Source of the DNA: Calonectria ilicicola
Taxonomy: Eukaryota > Ascomycota > Sordariomycetes > Hypocreales > Nectriaceae
NCBI GenBank assembly: GCA_020809705.1
Contig: CP085831.1
Span: forward strand, 806,001 to 870,000
Direction of reading: 5' to 3'
Length of the DNA: 64,000 bases
Made by a program: the position numbers and the translations under genes. The notes under the pieces were generated by a model. That model made no database searches. It had not been told where the DNA came from and saw only the letters and a program-made list of their open reading frames with translations. This document shows positions 1-10,751 of this stretch, piece by piece. The first letter of the stretch is position 1; every line of letters begins with the position of its first letter.

Positions 1-683
1 CGGACACGCTCATCATCAGGGCGTGCTGTTCTCTTTTTGTTTTCGCCCGTGCCGTTATAACCAGATGGGGCATAGTCCACATAGACATCCCTGTATTGGC
101 CAGGGTCTTGGAACTCCTTCTTTTTATCCTTTTGTAGCAACTCGTTGTAGCATGCCAAGACTAGATTCATATTTTCTCCTGGTAAAGCCCTGATCCTGGA
201 AATTGCAGATCGAAGGATAGAGCATGTTCTTGCCGTATATTTCCCGCCATATAAAAGTTCGAAACCGCATTCCGTTTCCCGTCCCAAATCGAAGGGGATA
301 AGTGCATCACGGTCTCCAGCTCGGGCAGCAACGAGAACATCTCCAAGTCGAATATCACGCGGAGCCGGGCCGCCCAATTTGGGGAACCCCGTACCAAGGC
401 CAACGAGCAGGCCAAACCAGAGATTGCGAAATGTATTTTTTATTTGGCTGGCGATGGCAGCAGCGGAACTATTGCCGTATTCTTGCCCATACGGCAGTGA
501 AGCAACAACTACATTATGTCCGTTTATGCTACCACCTTGATAGACGTAGTCGTCGCCAGGCCGCGACGGAAAGTTGCCCGCGTGGATAGGATCGAGCAGC
601 AAGATAGCGGCACGGAACTCCGCCGGGAAGGGAGCAATCCATGCTATGTTGTAGTCGAGAGGGTTGAGGATAGGCACATCCAT
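1..683 (-). CDS. Nucleoside-phosphorylase-like (PNP/UDP) domain protein, N-terminal part, runs off the left edge
   Basis: An open frame runs without a stop from ATG 683-681 to the window edge (about 227 residues). It begins DYNIAWIAPFPAEFRAA and continues with a segment (INGHNVVVASLPYG) that lines up with the nucleoside-phosphorylase domain of fungal NLR proteins (compare YTIGWLSALPIELAAA and GKHNVVIACLPSG in the gene at 29865). LGDVLVAA matches LGDVVVS. The usual GIGGG loop reads GLGTG here, so catalytic competence is doubtful. In fungi such domains often sit at the N-terminus of NACHT or ankyrin proteins that sense non-self; whether that holds here cannot be seen. Small ORFs on both strands in this interval are shadows. 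The start is the first ATG ahead of the domain. Confidence 0.72.
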   Translation of the reverse strand, partial: MDVPILNPLDYNIAWIAPFPAEFRAAILLLDPIHAGNFPSRPGDDYVYQGGSINGHNVVVASLPYGQEYGNSSAAAIASQIKNTFRNLWFGLLVGLGTGFPKLGGPAPRDIRLGDVLVAARAGDRDALIPFDLGRETECGFELLYGGKYTARTCSILRSAISRIRALPGENMNLVLACYNELLQKDKKKEFQDPGQYRDVYVDYAPSGYNGTGENKKRTARPDDERV

Positions 684-3600
684 TGTCTACTTGAGACTAT
701 TGCCGGTCGGTAACGAGATGGTTAGAGCGTAGGATCGATGCTATGTGCTCGGTGATGAGAGTGTGTTCGAGGGAAGCCAGAGGGAAATGGCATTTGAGGC
801 TCCCAAACGTTTTCAACGCTTGAACACGCGCAGCCTTACATTCAGTCGCCGGCATATAATAAATCCCCCCCGTACAGTGGCGCCCAATAACAACCAAGCC
901 CATCTTGAGCTTGGTTGATAACGTAATCGCAGCAGACCAGGGTCAATCTAGGTGATGGTTGGTTGGTTGGGTGGTCAACGTGATTTCATTTGCTTCACTG
1001 TTGAAAGGGTTGCTTTCCCCACCGGCTGTTGGGTTTCAATTTGATAAAATCCGTCTTGTTTGGGCTTCCCCTCTTTTGGCTCATGACCAACAGCTTTATC
1101 CACAAATCACCAACCATCACACTCAGCAAGGGTCAAGCACCAACCATTCCCCCATCCAACCGAGCAGGTTGGCTGTTAGCGCCGCGCGTTCTGACGCGAA
1201 ATGGTCTTGGCCAACGAGCGCGGCGCTCGCAGACGATGCGAGACCGGATGATGCCGGCTAACAAGCCCCGATTAATGAGTTCAAGCGTGATGGCTTGATT
1301 TTTCGATGGACACGCATGAGTATAGATGTGCTCTTGAGGCCTTCATCAATATTTATCTAAAATTAGTAAATCCCTAATACCAACACGTTCTGGTCTCACT
1401 GGAATCGGGTGCACGGCCCTGTTTTGTGATTTTCCATGGACCATGACCCACTTCACTTCGGCATCAAAACACCAAGTAAACTGCTTGAACTTATGGTGCT
1501 TCTGGGGGAGTCTTAATCGTAAAAAAGTTACAAATCCATTCTAGAGGTACGGACAAGATGTTGGAAGTGGAGATTCCACTTTTGGCCAGAGTCCCGGTGT
1601 GACGTCCCACTACCCTAAACCCCCTAAACCTACGAGTCGCCCCCATGCTGTGCCCTATTACATAGATAAGGACCGAAGTCTAATTCGACTTCATCTCCGG
1701 ACGTGAACATGAAGCCTCCGGGCACGACTTCTTTACTTGGCGTGATGAGAGGAACGGCGTCATTCCTCGTTGGCCCTTGGAGATATTGAGATTGAGAACG
1801 ACAGTCGAGAGTCCTGTGAGACTTGAGTGCCATGTTTTGTGTAAGGTCTCCTCAAACGCAAGGCCACTACACGGATCAACAGTGTCCCTGAGCGGTCCCA
1901 CCTACGGCGGGGATATTTGGAATACAGTGAAATAATTCGTATTGAGTATTGCTCTTGTTTTTACTGATATGTACTCTGACAGACATCTGGTTGAGGGATA
2001 AACCCAACGATGCGGGGTCTCACCATAAGGTTTACGGGTTATGCAGGAATCAAAATGCACCACCCCAAGATCTTGCGACAGTTCTATAACATTATTCAAT
2101 ATGTTTCCATACGCTTTCAACTGCTGGTGCATGTGCCTCTAACCAATTTTTTTTTTTCAGTAAAAGACTGCGCTTTGCTACCCATGAGAGTTTTCAAATA
2201 TAGTTTCGGCACATCACCAATTAATTTTCGGATCTCGTTAATTTTCTCGGGTTGCCTTGTCATTGCTTCCTGATGACGTCGTGAAACTACTCACAATGGT
2301 TCGTCCCCAAAGCTCCACAACTCGTGGACTAATGTCGCACGGGCATTTGGTATCCCTGAGGCCTATCTCAAATATCATCATAGCAGAACGGCCAAATGAG
2401 GACGTGCTTCCGGTGGGAGATCTGCCGAAATAGCATAATTTCACCTTTTTCATGCTTTGATCAAAGGGAGCAATCCCAACAACTATTGACACGTTGCCAA
2501 CTCCCCAATGTTACGAGGTAATTCACACGAGGTACGCCACTGAATGCTGTCTCTGCGATGGCATTAGGTATCGAACTCATTTTATTCCCTTGAGTGTATG
2601 AGTTCAATGCGATGGAAGCCGTTAAAATATTGAGCGCCACCAACCATTCCGAGCGCATCTCGATTACCGTTACAGATCAAAGCATTCAGAGAAATCGATG
2701 TCTTGTTACTGAATCAGGCGCGATATCACGTGAGCACGCTCTCCGCCATTTTTGATCAGCCAAGGCATGGTGTGAAGCAAGTTAGAAAATTTTCAAGAAA
2801 AAGATAATCTCGTCAATCGAAAAGTGGCCGTTGGAATCCTGGGTCAGTGGCGATCAACAATTAGTAGCCCACAAGACTGCTAAAAATAGCCAATTTGACG
2901 TATTGATGGATGCAAGCACTTCAATCATGACGACAAGCTAAGGCCGGATGAAATGATAGCTTCCTTTGTCTATTCATTCCCAATTTGATGTACAAGAAGG
3001 ATTTGATACCACGAATTGCGCTCGTTGATACGAGCAACGGGTGGGGATGTCAAAAACGCCAAACACTGCACTGACCACCAACGTGATGACAGGTTCCCAT
3101 CAAAAGTAGGTTGACGCTAAGAAGGAAGATCACCTTGTCAAGTCCATCTGGTAGAGAGGTTTGATGAAATCTATTCCTTGTTGTACATCGTACCAATCGG
3201 AGGATAGATAAAAGATCATTTTGGCCATCTGTTTCGTTTCTAGAATGGATTGTAGGAAACGAAACAAAAATGGGTCCTTAATGAAGCAATTTCAGTTAGT
3301 ACGAGTCATGACGAACGCCCGCTAGGGCCAGCAGGGGCTGTTCCTTCGGACCCATAATGGTTACATTCAATAATCACGGTGGAGTACCTACCTTGACAAG
3401 ACCAATATTGACTAACGAACATTAACCTAAATAATATTGCGATCTACACAGGCTAACCCAGAACGTTGCAAAGTTGCGAGGGTTGGGGTTCTATTGAATT
3501 TCCGGAATCGTTTACTAGATTTGTAATGTACCATACGATTTAATCGATATTTCAGCTCTAGGGCTTATGCTCCGATCCAAGAAGAGATTTTAGGATTTGT

Positions 3601-3733
3601 TCCTGGGTTGCATTGATCAATTTGAAATTATCCCAATTAGATATATATTTAATAGTAGACGTGTTATTTATTATCTTGTCCCATTTTGACAGTCGCTTTG
3701 TCTAAACCGGCCCATATTATTTAAGCCCAGGCC
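684..3733. other. Gene-poor intergenic stretch, about 3 kb
   Basis: I see no ORF with a recognisable domain, no convincing exon chain and no tRNA. ORFs here are under 105 residues and low in information. It must hold the promoters of the divergent genes on either side. A 10-bp inverted repeat at 1178-1227 is listed separately. The stretch from about 2700 to 3730 is AT-rich. Confidence 0.5.
1178..1227. repeat. Perfect 10-bp GC-rich inverted repeat with 30-bp spacer
   Basis: AGCGCCGCGC at 1178-1187 is repeated in reverse complement as GCGCGGCGCT at 1218-1227, inside otherwise unremarkable intergenic DNA about 500 bp upstream of the PNP-like gene start. It could be a regulator site pair or chance. 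Confidence 0.45.
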
Positions 3734-5611
3734 ATGAACGGAGGAGGGCCATCACCATTTTTCCCGTTTGAACATCCCAGGTGTGCACTGGACGACCCAG
3801 AACTGGCCAAGCTGAGCAGCTATGCAGAAATAGACGCGTTATCGGTTGCACTCATGGATATCCCAGGAATAAAAAGCTTGGATGATATTGAAGATGCCTA
3901 TTGCGGATCTCCTATGCAAGACTCTCTGGCTTTCAGCCAATTCAGGTTAAATGGCGACGAATATGAGATGGATTTTACTTGGGAGGTCAAAATTAACGGG
4001 CAGAGTAGTTCATCCGGATCTGTTGACCAGAAGCACCTAATAGCTGCTTGGAAGGACACCGTGGCTCGCCAAGCAGCGCTGAGAACAGTTTTCCTCGAAT
4101 CTACGTGGGCGAATAGTGAAAATAGCCTCATTCACCAAGTAGTTTTGAGGAAGATCCAACCATCCCACCTGATTCTTCGCGCAGAAAGCGCTGTTGATGC
4201 ACTGAAGCTATTGAAGGATGTTCCTTCCTTGAAAGAGCATGGCTCTCCATTCGACAAAGCCCCGCCTCACAGATTGTTGATTTGCTTCTCGGCTGAAGGT
4301 CAAGCATTTCTTCGCCTTCAAATCAACCACATGATTTTCGATACGATGTCGGCTGACATTCTCCTACGCGAGCTATCAATGTCATACTCACGGATTCAAA
4401 ATTCAGACAGCACAAGCAACCAAGAATTGTACCCAAACCGCTTTGCCGATTTTGTCCATTTTACTCGAAATCCAACTACGCGCGCTGCAAGCCTTGAATA
4501 CTGGAGCAACAAGCTTTATGGCAAAAGACCATGCCTGTTTCCCTGTGTTCGCGATTCAGATACGTCTGAAAGTTCTGGCTTTAGTCTGACCAATGAATAT
4601 TCTACGATATCTATCCAGTCCACTCCGGAGTTTTCCGAGCTTCGTCGTCAATTAGCAACCCACAAAGTAACAGTACCCGCATTGTTCCAGTTGGTCTGGG
4701 CTCTTGTACTGAAGGTTTATACGTTGGAAGATGACCTAGTATTTGGGTATCTTTCGTCAGGTCGCGATGTCCCTATCCCTGGTATCGAGAATACTGTGGG
4801 ACCATTTATCTCGATGCTTGTTGCTAATCTGGATTTCCGTCTGAACCGTCATCGTTCGGTAATTGACACTCTGCGCCTAGTCCAACAAGATATAAACCGC
4901 TCACTCAAACATCAAACCAGCTGTCTGGCGGAAGTCACGGCCACTCTTGATCTTCCGAATAAAAGTCCACTTTTCAACACTTGCGTGAGCTTTACGCCGA
5001 TGCAGAGGGAAATGAGGATCCCATATTTGAGCTTCAAGAAAATTGCGACAAATAATCCAACCGAGTTTCCTTTAAATCTCTCAATCAAAAATGGAGAGGA
5101 TATTGAGGCCTCTCTTCATTACCGCCGCTCTTTTATCAGCGATGCGTATGCCGGGATGATAGTCCAAACCATCAAGACTATCTTATCTCGCCTAATAGCT
5201 GATCAATTTGTGTCTCTGGATTCAATGCTGAAAATTGTCGATCGTGACTTTCAGAACATTTGCAACCGGCCTGAATTCCAAACGATGGCTACAAAATTAT
5301 GTCGTCGCGAGATTCTGGACCCTGCTATAGGAAATGTAGCCGAGGCTACCGTTTCGGATATCAAAACCAAAGGGAATCCAAGCCTGGTCAGTGGCGTGAA
5401 AAAGCTAGTTAAACTGTGGGAAAAAGTACTACAAGTCCGCGTGGGAGAAGTGGATTGCAACTTTTTCGATTTGGGGGGCAATTCCTTGGCAGCTATGGAA
5501 TTGCGTTATGAAGCCCAGCGTGCAGGTTTTACGCTCTCTGTTGCCAATATTTTCGCAAGACCAGTTTTAAAAGACATGGCCATATTTTTATTTTGTCATA
5601 CGGGATACTAA
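3734..5611 (+). CDS. Stand-alone NRPS condensation-thiolation (C-T) protein
   Basis: This single-exon, 625-residue protein has the architecture of one NRPS condensation domain followed by one carrier domain. The C domain opens with the YxxSPMQ motif (Y56 CGSPMQ), and its catalytic HHxxxDG motif reads N198-H-M-I-F-D203-T, so the second His and the Asp are kept while the first His and final Gly are lost. Later C motifs are visible (GRDVPIPGIENTVGPF). The carrier domain has FFDLGGNSLAAMEL, with the phosphopantetheine Ser near residue 584. There is no adenylation domain, and no other NRPS module, A domain or thioesterase lies nearby. In fungi terminal C-T units occur in siderophore and cyclising synthetases. 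This could be a trans-acting C-T partner or the surviving end of a larger synthetase. ATG 3734 starts just before the domain. Confidence 0.85.
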   Translation: MNGGGPSPFFPFEHPRCALDDPELAKLSSYAEIDALSVALMDIPGIKSLDDIEDAYCGSPMQDSLAFSQFRLNGDEYEMDFTWEVKINGQSSSSGSVDQKHLIAAWKDTVARQAALRTVFLESTWANSENSLIHQVVLRKIQPSHLILRAESAVDALKLLKDVPSLKEHGSPFDKAPPHRLLICFSAEGQAFLRLQINHMIFDTMSADILLRELSMSYSRIQNSDSTSNQELYPNRFADFVHFTRNPTTRAASLEYWSNKLYGKRPCLFPCVRDSDTSESSGFSLTNEYSTISIQSTPEFSELRRQLATHKVTVPALFQLVWALVLKVYTLEDDLVFGYLSSGRDVPIPGIENTVGPFISMLVANLDFRLNRHRSVIDTLRLVQQDINRSLKHQTSCLAEVTATLDLPNKSPLFNTCVSFTPMQREMRIPYLSFKKIATNNPTEFPLNLSIKNGEDIEASLHYRRSFISDAYAGMIVQTIKTILSRLIADQFVSLDSMLKIVDRDFQNICNRPEFQTMATKLCRREILDPAIGNVAEATVSDIKTKGNPSLVSGVKKLVKLWEKVLQVRVGEVDCNFFDLGGNSLAAMELRYEAQRAGFTLSVANIFARPVLKDMAIFLFCHTGY

Positions 5612-5994
5612 TGTTTGGTTTGTCATGTCATCAAACCATATCAAAAGGGCTGGTACCGGGGTAGAGACTCTTCTGATCTAGCGTTGCTTTGCTTTCTCTT
5701 TTCTTCAAGACACCAACACCAAACGTAGAATGAGACTTTGAAACAGTCATATTGAATTCAGCGAATGTGTGACGGTCATTTATATACATGTATTGGATTT
5801 ATTCTGTAAAAGCAACTGCAAAAATAGAACATTTTGATCCTAGAAATCCCAACAATACTCCTTCGAAGCGAGGACCTTTTCTTGTCAAAGAGAAATCCAT
5901 AGCATCTGAGAATGTAATTATTGCAGCTCAGATGATCTCACGAACACTAGAACTTTCTCAACATATCCTCAACTCATAAAGTAATCTAGTGAGC
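5612..5994. other. Intergenic, convergent gene ends
   Basis: AT-rich DNA between the 3' ends of the NRPS fragment and the secreted-protein gene. A 63-codon ORF at 5788-5979 has no supporting feature. Confidence 0.5.
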
Positions 5995-6382
5995 TCACTG
6001 AGGTGGCCTATTGAGTGCCTATGTTAGCTACTGGTTTGAAACACAACGCGCAATCAAGTCATATTTTTACTCACCCGAGAAGAGGACCTTGAGCGTCATT
6101 GCAATACTCCCTAATAGGATCTGGGAAGTCTTGAAAGACAATGGGGATTGTAGTACAATCAAGAAACCCGAATCCTGTGATAAACCGGGTGCTAGATATC
6201 TGCCCAGCTCGGTCACAGTTGATGCTCGACTGGCAACAGCTTGCGATGACTGAAGCGCATTCTTCGTCGACTACACGAGTCTTCAAGTTTGATCGTCGTT
6301 CAATCTCTGCATAATCCGGGACATCCAGAAGGGCCGATGCAATGATTGCAAAGCCTGAGAGTAGTAGAATGGCAGACTTCAT
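5995..6382 (-). CDS. Small secreted cysteine-rich protein
   Basis: ATG 6382 opens a protein with a clear signal peptide (MKSAILLLSGFAIIASA) followed by about 85 residues with six cysteines, including a CC pair (SCCQSS). The uninterrupted frame stops at 6071, but that stop lies in a consensus donor (GTGAGT). An intron at 6008-6074 with branch GCTAAC and acceptor CAATAG joins a tiny last exon (5995-6007), changing the end to ...LLGPPQ (about 107 residues). Both versions keep all cysteines. The size, signal peptide and Cys content fit a fungal small secreted protein or effector-like protein; I do not recognise the family. Confidence 0.65.
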
Positions 6383-8739
6383 ATCGGTTAAAATGATTAA
6401 AAAGCTTTATGTTTGATAATGAGTAATTGGGTGCTTAGCTAAAGCTTGATATCGAAGCTGTCATGAATGAACATTGCAACGAAACCATTGGATCTTATAT
6501 ACTCTATCCTACCATTGTTTCAACCAAATAGAAGAGAAGACGATAATGACATCACGCAAAAATCCCAAAAAGTAGTCATGCTCCTGTAATTGGTGGCGTC
6601 AATGGTGGGGGCTGCTGCCAGATATCAGTTGTGTTGCTAGCGCTGACAGTGACATCAACAGAGAGGCACTCGACTCAAAATAAGCACAAGGTTAGCGAGC
6701 AAGAAATAATAAGCATGTTTGGACAGTGTTACTTTTCTCTTTTGTGGTAGTACAGAGTCAGATCTATCTTTCATATTTCCATCGTGATATTAAAAAAAAA
6801 AGTACATCAAGCGTCGCCTCGGCATTCTTGATTCCAGCATGAAAAGCAAGGGAGCATACCAAATATCGGAACGGCGTAAAAATAGGACATTAAGTTGAAA
6901 TCAAAGCCCATGATCATTTTTGTATCATTATGGAAGGCTTATTAGCCGCGCGCGAAAAAGATATGAATAAAGCCCGATGAGAAGTATTGTCTGACCATTC
7001 GGCTCAAATCTCTGGGTCTTACGTCAGGAGTGGATGAGACGTCGCCACCACCGTCCGTTAAATCAGTGATCACATTCGCATGGCGAATAAATGAAAGACT
7101 ATTGGCCATTAATTTTGGTGCGGTTTTCCACATGGAAAATATATTAATGGACGTGTAAATTTGTAGAGGGGCCAAATAATGCCGCTTAGTCGATTACAAG
7201 AACACTCAATATCAAACATAGTGACCAAAAGATTCACTAAAATCCGGTCATCCGGAATGCGATATTTGATTTATAAGCGATTATTAGTAGTCAAGTACAT
7301 AATGATCCGGAAATAGAAGCATCGAGGTAGTACAGCGGGATAGAGGCTGATGTGAGAGGAAGAGCGGCCGCGAACATGGGCAAAGGGCAGAAGCCTGCGA
7401 CCCTGATCAATTCTTAGTTTGAGCATCCAATCAGAGGGGAAGTCTAAGACAAAAAGGAAGTGGTCAAATGACGTGTCCTACCATCCCAAAGTCATGGCTA
7501 GCATGCAACTCTCTGGTAACCACTTCATCCGAAGAGCCAATCAAGCAATGTATGGGTCCCGGAAGTTTTTGGGATGCCGGTCACTCGGCCTCAGGGAAAA
7601 TTGAAAGATCCGTACCGAGGCGTAGACCCCGCACCTAATCCCTGTTTCTAGATCTTGGGACAATTCAAGCATTGAGATCCAAATCAAAGAAGTTCTAAAT
7701 CTCTTGACAGGCATATAGTTGGGCTTTTTCCCTCCTCATTCAACAACAAAATAAAGATATTATTATCATTAAACTCCAAATAGTCACTAATACAGTGGAG
7801 TGTTGAAGATTGAAGGGCGTTAAAATGTAGTTTGTCTGATAAGTTGACTTTGCGCATCAAAGGTGGGGCAGGGTTTATTCGTACATTTGGACGCAGATCA
7901 AGCTCGCAAGTTTGACAAAATACGATATACGGTTGACACTGGGACATGATTAGTATTCAACTCTATAAGCGAAAGGGTAGGCGAAATAGATTAGTAGAGG
8001 GTGGGGTTATTCCGGTCTATCCGTGGCCGGATGTTGAGTCACGGAAATGTGACAGGACCAAACTTGGCGGATTGCTCGTAATCTGTCACTTGCAATTATT
8101 GAATGCGGTTTGCATAGGAAATCGGATATTTTACCGAAAAATTAAAAATCTATCATTTCAGTTCGACGTTGAATCGACTAACATTGATGAAGAAGATTAT
8201 GGCCGTGAATCCACTAACCATTTCCAGGTCGTCCGCTCACATTAGCCTAATGAGAAAGGTAATCCGGCAGTGGTTTTTGAGCAAACTTTTTGGTCCGCGC
8301 GGGAATCGGACAGCGCGGGGTTGTTTACCTTTCACACAGTACGCCGAGGTCAGAAAAATATGAGACATCAAATCAGCCCATGCGGAGAATTTCTTCCTAT
8401 TGCAGCAAGGCTCGATGATCAACATGCGTTACCAAACGCCTAAGAAGGTTAGGTGCAAGATATCTTTGGATACATTGGGGTAAAGGTGTTCTTGATCTAC
8501 TGCCTACACTTTTTGGACGCGTGGCGGTCAATGTGGGCGGCCGAGGATTTTGGTGTCTCATATTTGCTTCCCCCGCGTGTGCGGGTATAAATTCAACCAC
8601 TTCCAGGAAAATGTTATCCAACTTTCTATTCTCAATTCATTTACCCAAATATTCTGAGACACTTTAGAAGTTATTTCCAACTTGATCCAAACATTACCCC
8701 TCTTTCACATATATCCGCTTTTCAACTGCCATTTACAAC
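6383..8739. other. Gene-poor intergenic stretch, about 2.4 kb
   Basis: No ORF here has a recognisable domain. Those at 7684-7947, 7946-8245 and 8397-8621 are short and without signal peptide or motif. The last few hundred bases must carry the promoter of the dehydrogenase gene; a pyrimidine-rich run (8640-8735) precedes its ATG. Confidence 0.5.
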
Positions 8740-9974
8740 ATGAGAGCCGTAAGATACCATGGAAACAGAGATGTTCGCTTCGAAGAGATTCCTGAACCAA
8801 TTCTTAGCCCAGGGCAAGTCAAGGTGAGTGCACTCCCCCCCCCGGTTCTGGTACAAATAAGCTAATAAGGATTTGCAGATTGCACCAGCCTTTGTAGGAA
8901 TTTGCGGATCCGACCTTCATGAGTACCTAGGCGGACCTATTTCCTGTCCTACTACGCCTCATAAGATAACTGGCGAGACAATCCCCGTAATTCTAGGCCA
9001 TGAATTCTCAGGCGTCATCACAGAGATTGGAACGGGTGTCAGTGGCTTAAAGGTCGGCCAAGCTTGTGCTATCCGGCCCAATCTCAGTTGCGGACAATGT
9101 GTGGCTTGTCAGAATGGTGCCCAGAATGTTTGCGCTCATCTCGGTTTTATAGGTCTCAGCGGCGGTGCTGGTGGCTTGTGTGAATCGATTTGCATTGATC
9201 CAAGACACGTCAACCCTCTCCCTGATAACGTATCCCTAGAGATTGGCGCTCTTGTAGAGCCCCTCTCTGTCGCATGGCACGCAATTTCAACAGTTCCGAC
9301 AATTAACAGCGAATCTACCATCTTAATTATCGGAGGTGGTCCCATCGGATTGGCAGCAATACTCTGCCTCAAAGCCAAAGGGGTAAGCAACATCTATGTT
9401 TCGGAAATTTCAGAGGCTCGACAAGCTTTTGCAACGAATTTTGGGGCGACTCGAGTTATCAACCCAATCAAAGAAGACGTCACAGCCATAGTTATGGAGA
9501 ATAGCAACAATAAAGGCGCAGACGTAGTCTTTGACTGCGCCGGCGTACCCAGTGGGTGAGTCAGAATTTTGGCTAACAAAGGGCGAGGAATCGCAGAGTC
9601 TAATAGTTTGTAGGGTCAAGACTGCTTTCGCAACTGTCAAGGCCACTGGGAACATTGTCAACGTCGCCGTGTGGGAGAAGGAAATAGCCTTCAACCCTAA
9701 TTTGTTAACGATGAAAGAGATTTCTTACTCCTCTGTACTTGCATACAGCGAGAAAGACTTCAAATCTGTTATTGAGCTCTTGGGTAAAGGTAAAACAAAC
9801 ACCATTCATATTTTAGGTGAAATCTTTTATTGACATGACACAGGCATGATCAAGGCTGAAGGCATGATAACCAGCAAGATAAAGCTCGAGGCGACTGTCC
9901 AGGATGGCTTGGAAAAGCTCATTAGTGACAAAGACAATCAAGTAAAGATTCTTGTTGATATAAACGCTAAATAA
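8740..9974 (+). CDS. Zinc-dependent medium-chain dehydrogenase (sorbitol / (R,R)-butanediol dehydrogenase type)
   Basis: Four exons (8740-8823, 8879-9555, 9614-9789, 9844-9974) keep phase and give 355 residues, the normal family length. Catalytic zinc ligands are seen as CGSDLHEY (C37), GHEFSG (H69-E70) and the VEP motif (E155). The structural zinc lobe has C99, C102, C105 and C113 (CGQCVACQNG). The Rossmann motif is GGGPIG at 180-185. Introns have GTGAGT or GTAAAA donors and CTAAT, CTAAC or TGACA branches. The enzyme would oxidise a polyol or diol with NAD(P)+ in the cytosol; the exact substrate cannot be read from sequence. The protein begins MRAVRYHG, typical of butanediol-dehydrogenase-like members. 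No pathway partner is adjacent. Confidence 0.93.
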
Positions 9975-10414
9975 TTCGGTTGGTTAGCACATTAATTCAT
10001 TAATAAATATTATTTATCACCATACATGCGCCCATTTCTTCACTCGGCCTCCGTATGAAAATCCCTTGCATTCGAGGTTTAGGGTAGGCTTTCGACTACT
10101 TGGTTGTCAAAGAATTATTTCTGAGTCATGCAAATGCATTTCTGCCTAATGTGAGGAGTCTCGAAGGCACTTTATCACTGAATTGTATAGGATTGACAAG
10201 AACCCATTTTTAATTACTTGCATCTGTCGGGGCGATACCCAATCGTCCAGTGTTGTAGCCATGGCAAGATGAGCAAGTGCAGTGTGCAACTCCATAAAAT
10301 CAATCAGACTGAATGAAGTTCAACCATTCGGGTTTGCATAAATAAGTGGAATCTGATAGGCGGGACAAAATTGGAACTAATTATTTTTGTGCGAAGAACA
10401 AAAAGAAACTTCGT
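9975..10414. other. Intergenic between dehydrogenase and tRNA
   Basis: AT-rich DNA with no gene seen. Confidence 0.5.
10400..10404 (-). terminator. Pol III terminator of tRNA-Gly
   Basis: A run of five T on the minus strand about 10 nt past the tRNA 3' end, the normal RNA polymerase III stop signal. Confidence 0.7.
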
Positions 10415-10496
10415 TGCGTGATCTGGGAATCGAACCCAGGGCTCCCCGACGTTGCTCGGATGGCAACGGAGAATTTTACCACTAAACCAATCACGC
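10415..10496 (-). tRNA. tRNA-Gly (GCC) with an 11-nt intron
   Basis: The minus strand folds as a full tRNA: acceptor stem GCGTGAT/ATCACGC (seven perfect pairs), D arm with TTTAGTGGTA (A box), T arm GGGTTCGATTCCC (B box) and discriminator A at 10415. The anticodon stem CTCCG/CGGGG closes on loop TTGCCA..T, giving anticodon GCC. An 11-nt insertion (TCCGAGCAACG) lies one base 3' of the anticodon, the standard nuclear tRNA intron position. Without it the RNA is about 71 nt, the usual tRNA-Gly size. Confidence 0.95.
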
Positions 10497-10751
10497 TGAT
10501 TGCTTGACTGTGACGGCTGCAAAATTAGAATAAGAGCCTCGTGGAGTCATGACACAATGGAATTCAATTTCTATATCCTGATCTATCCAAGACCAACCAA
10601 ACGCCAAGGACAAGGAAGCCTTGCGGCAACTTTAAACCCCGTCCCTTTCTATGATATGAAGCCTGTTGCGGCATGCTCTATTATTTTACAAGGTTACCGC
10701 CACAATAAAAAACTGATGTTCTTTTGGCGGATTGGTTGGGAGGGGACCCAT

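Noticed and set aside
1029..2658. Several ORFs of 65-100 codons on both strands
   Set aside because: No motif, no signal peptide and no chain of consistent splice sites.
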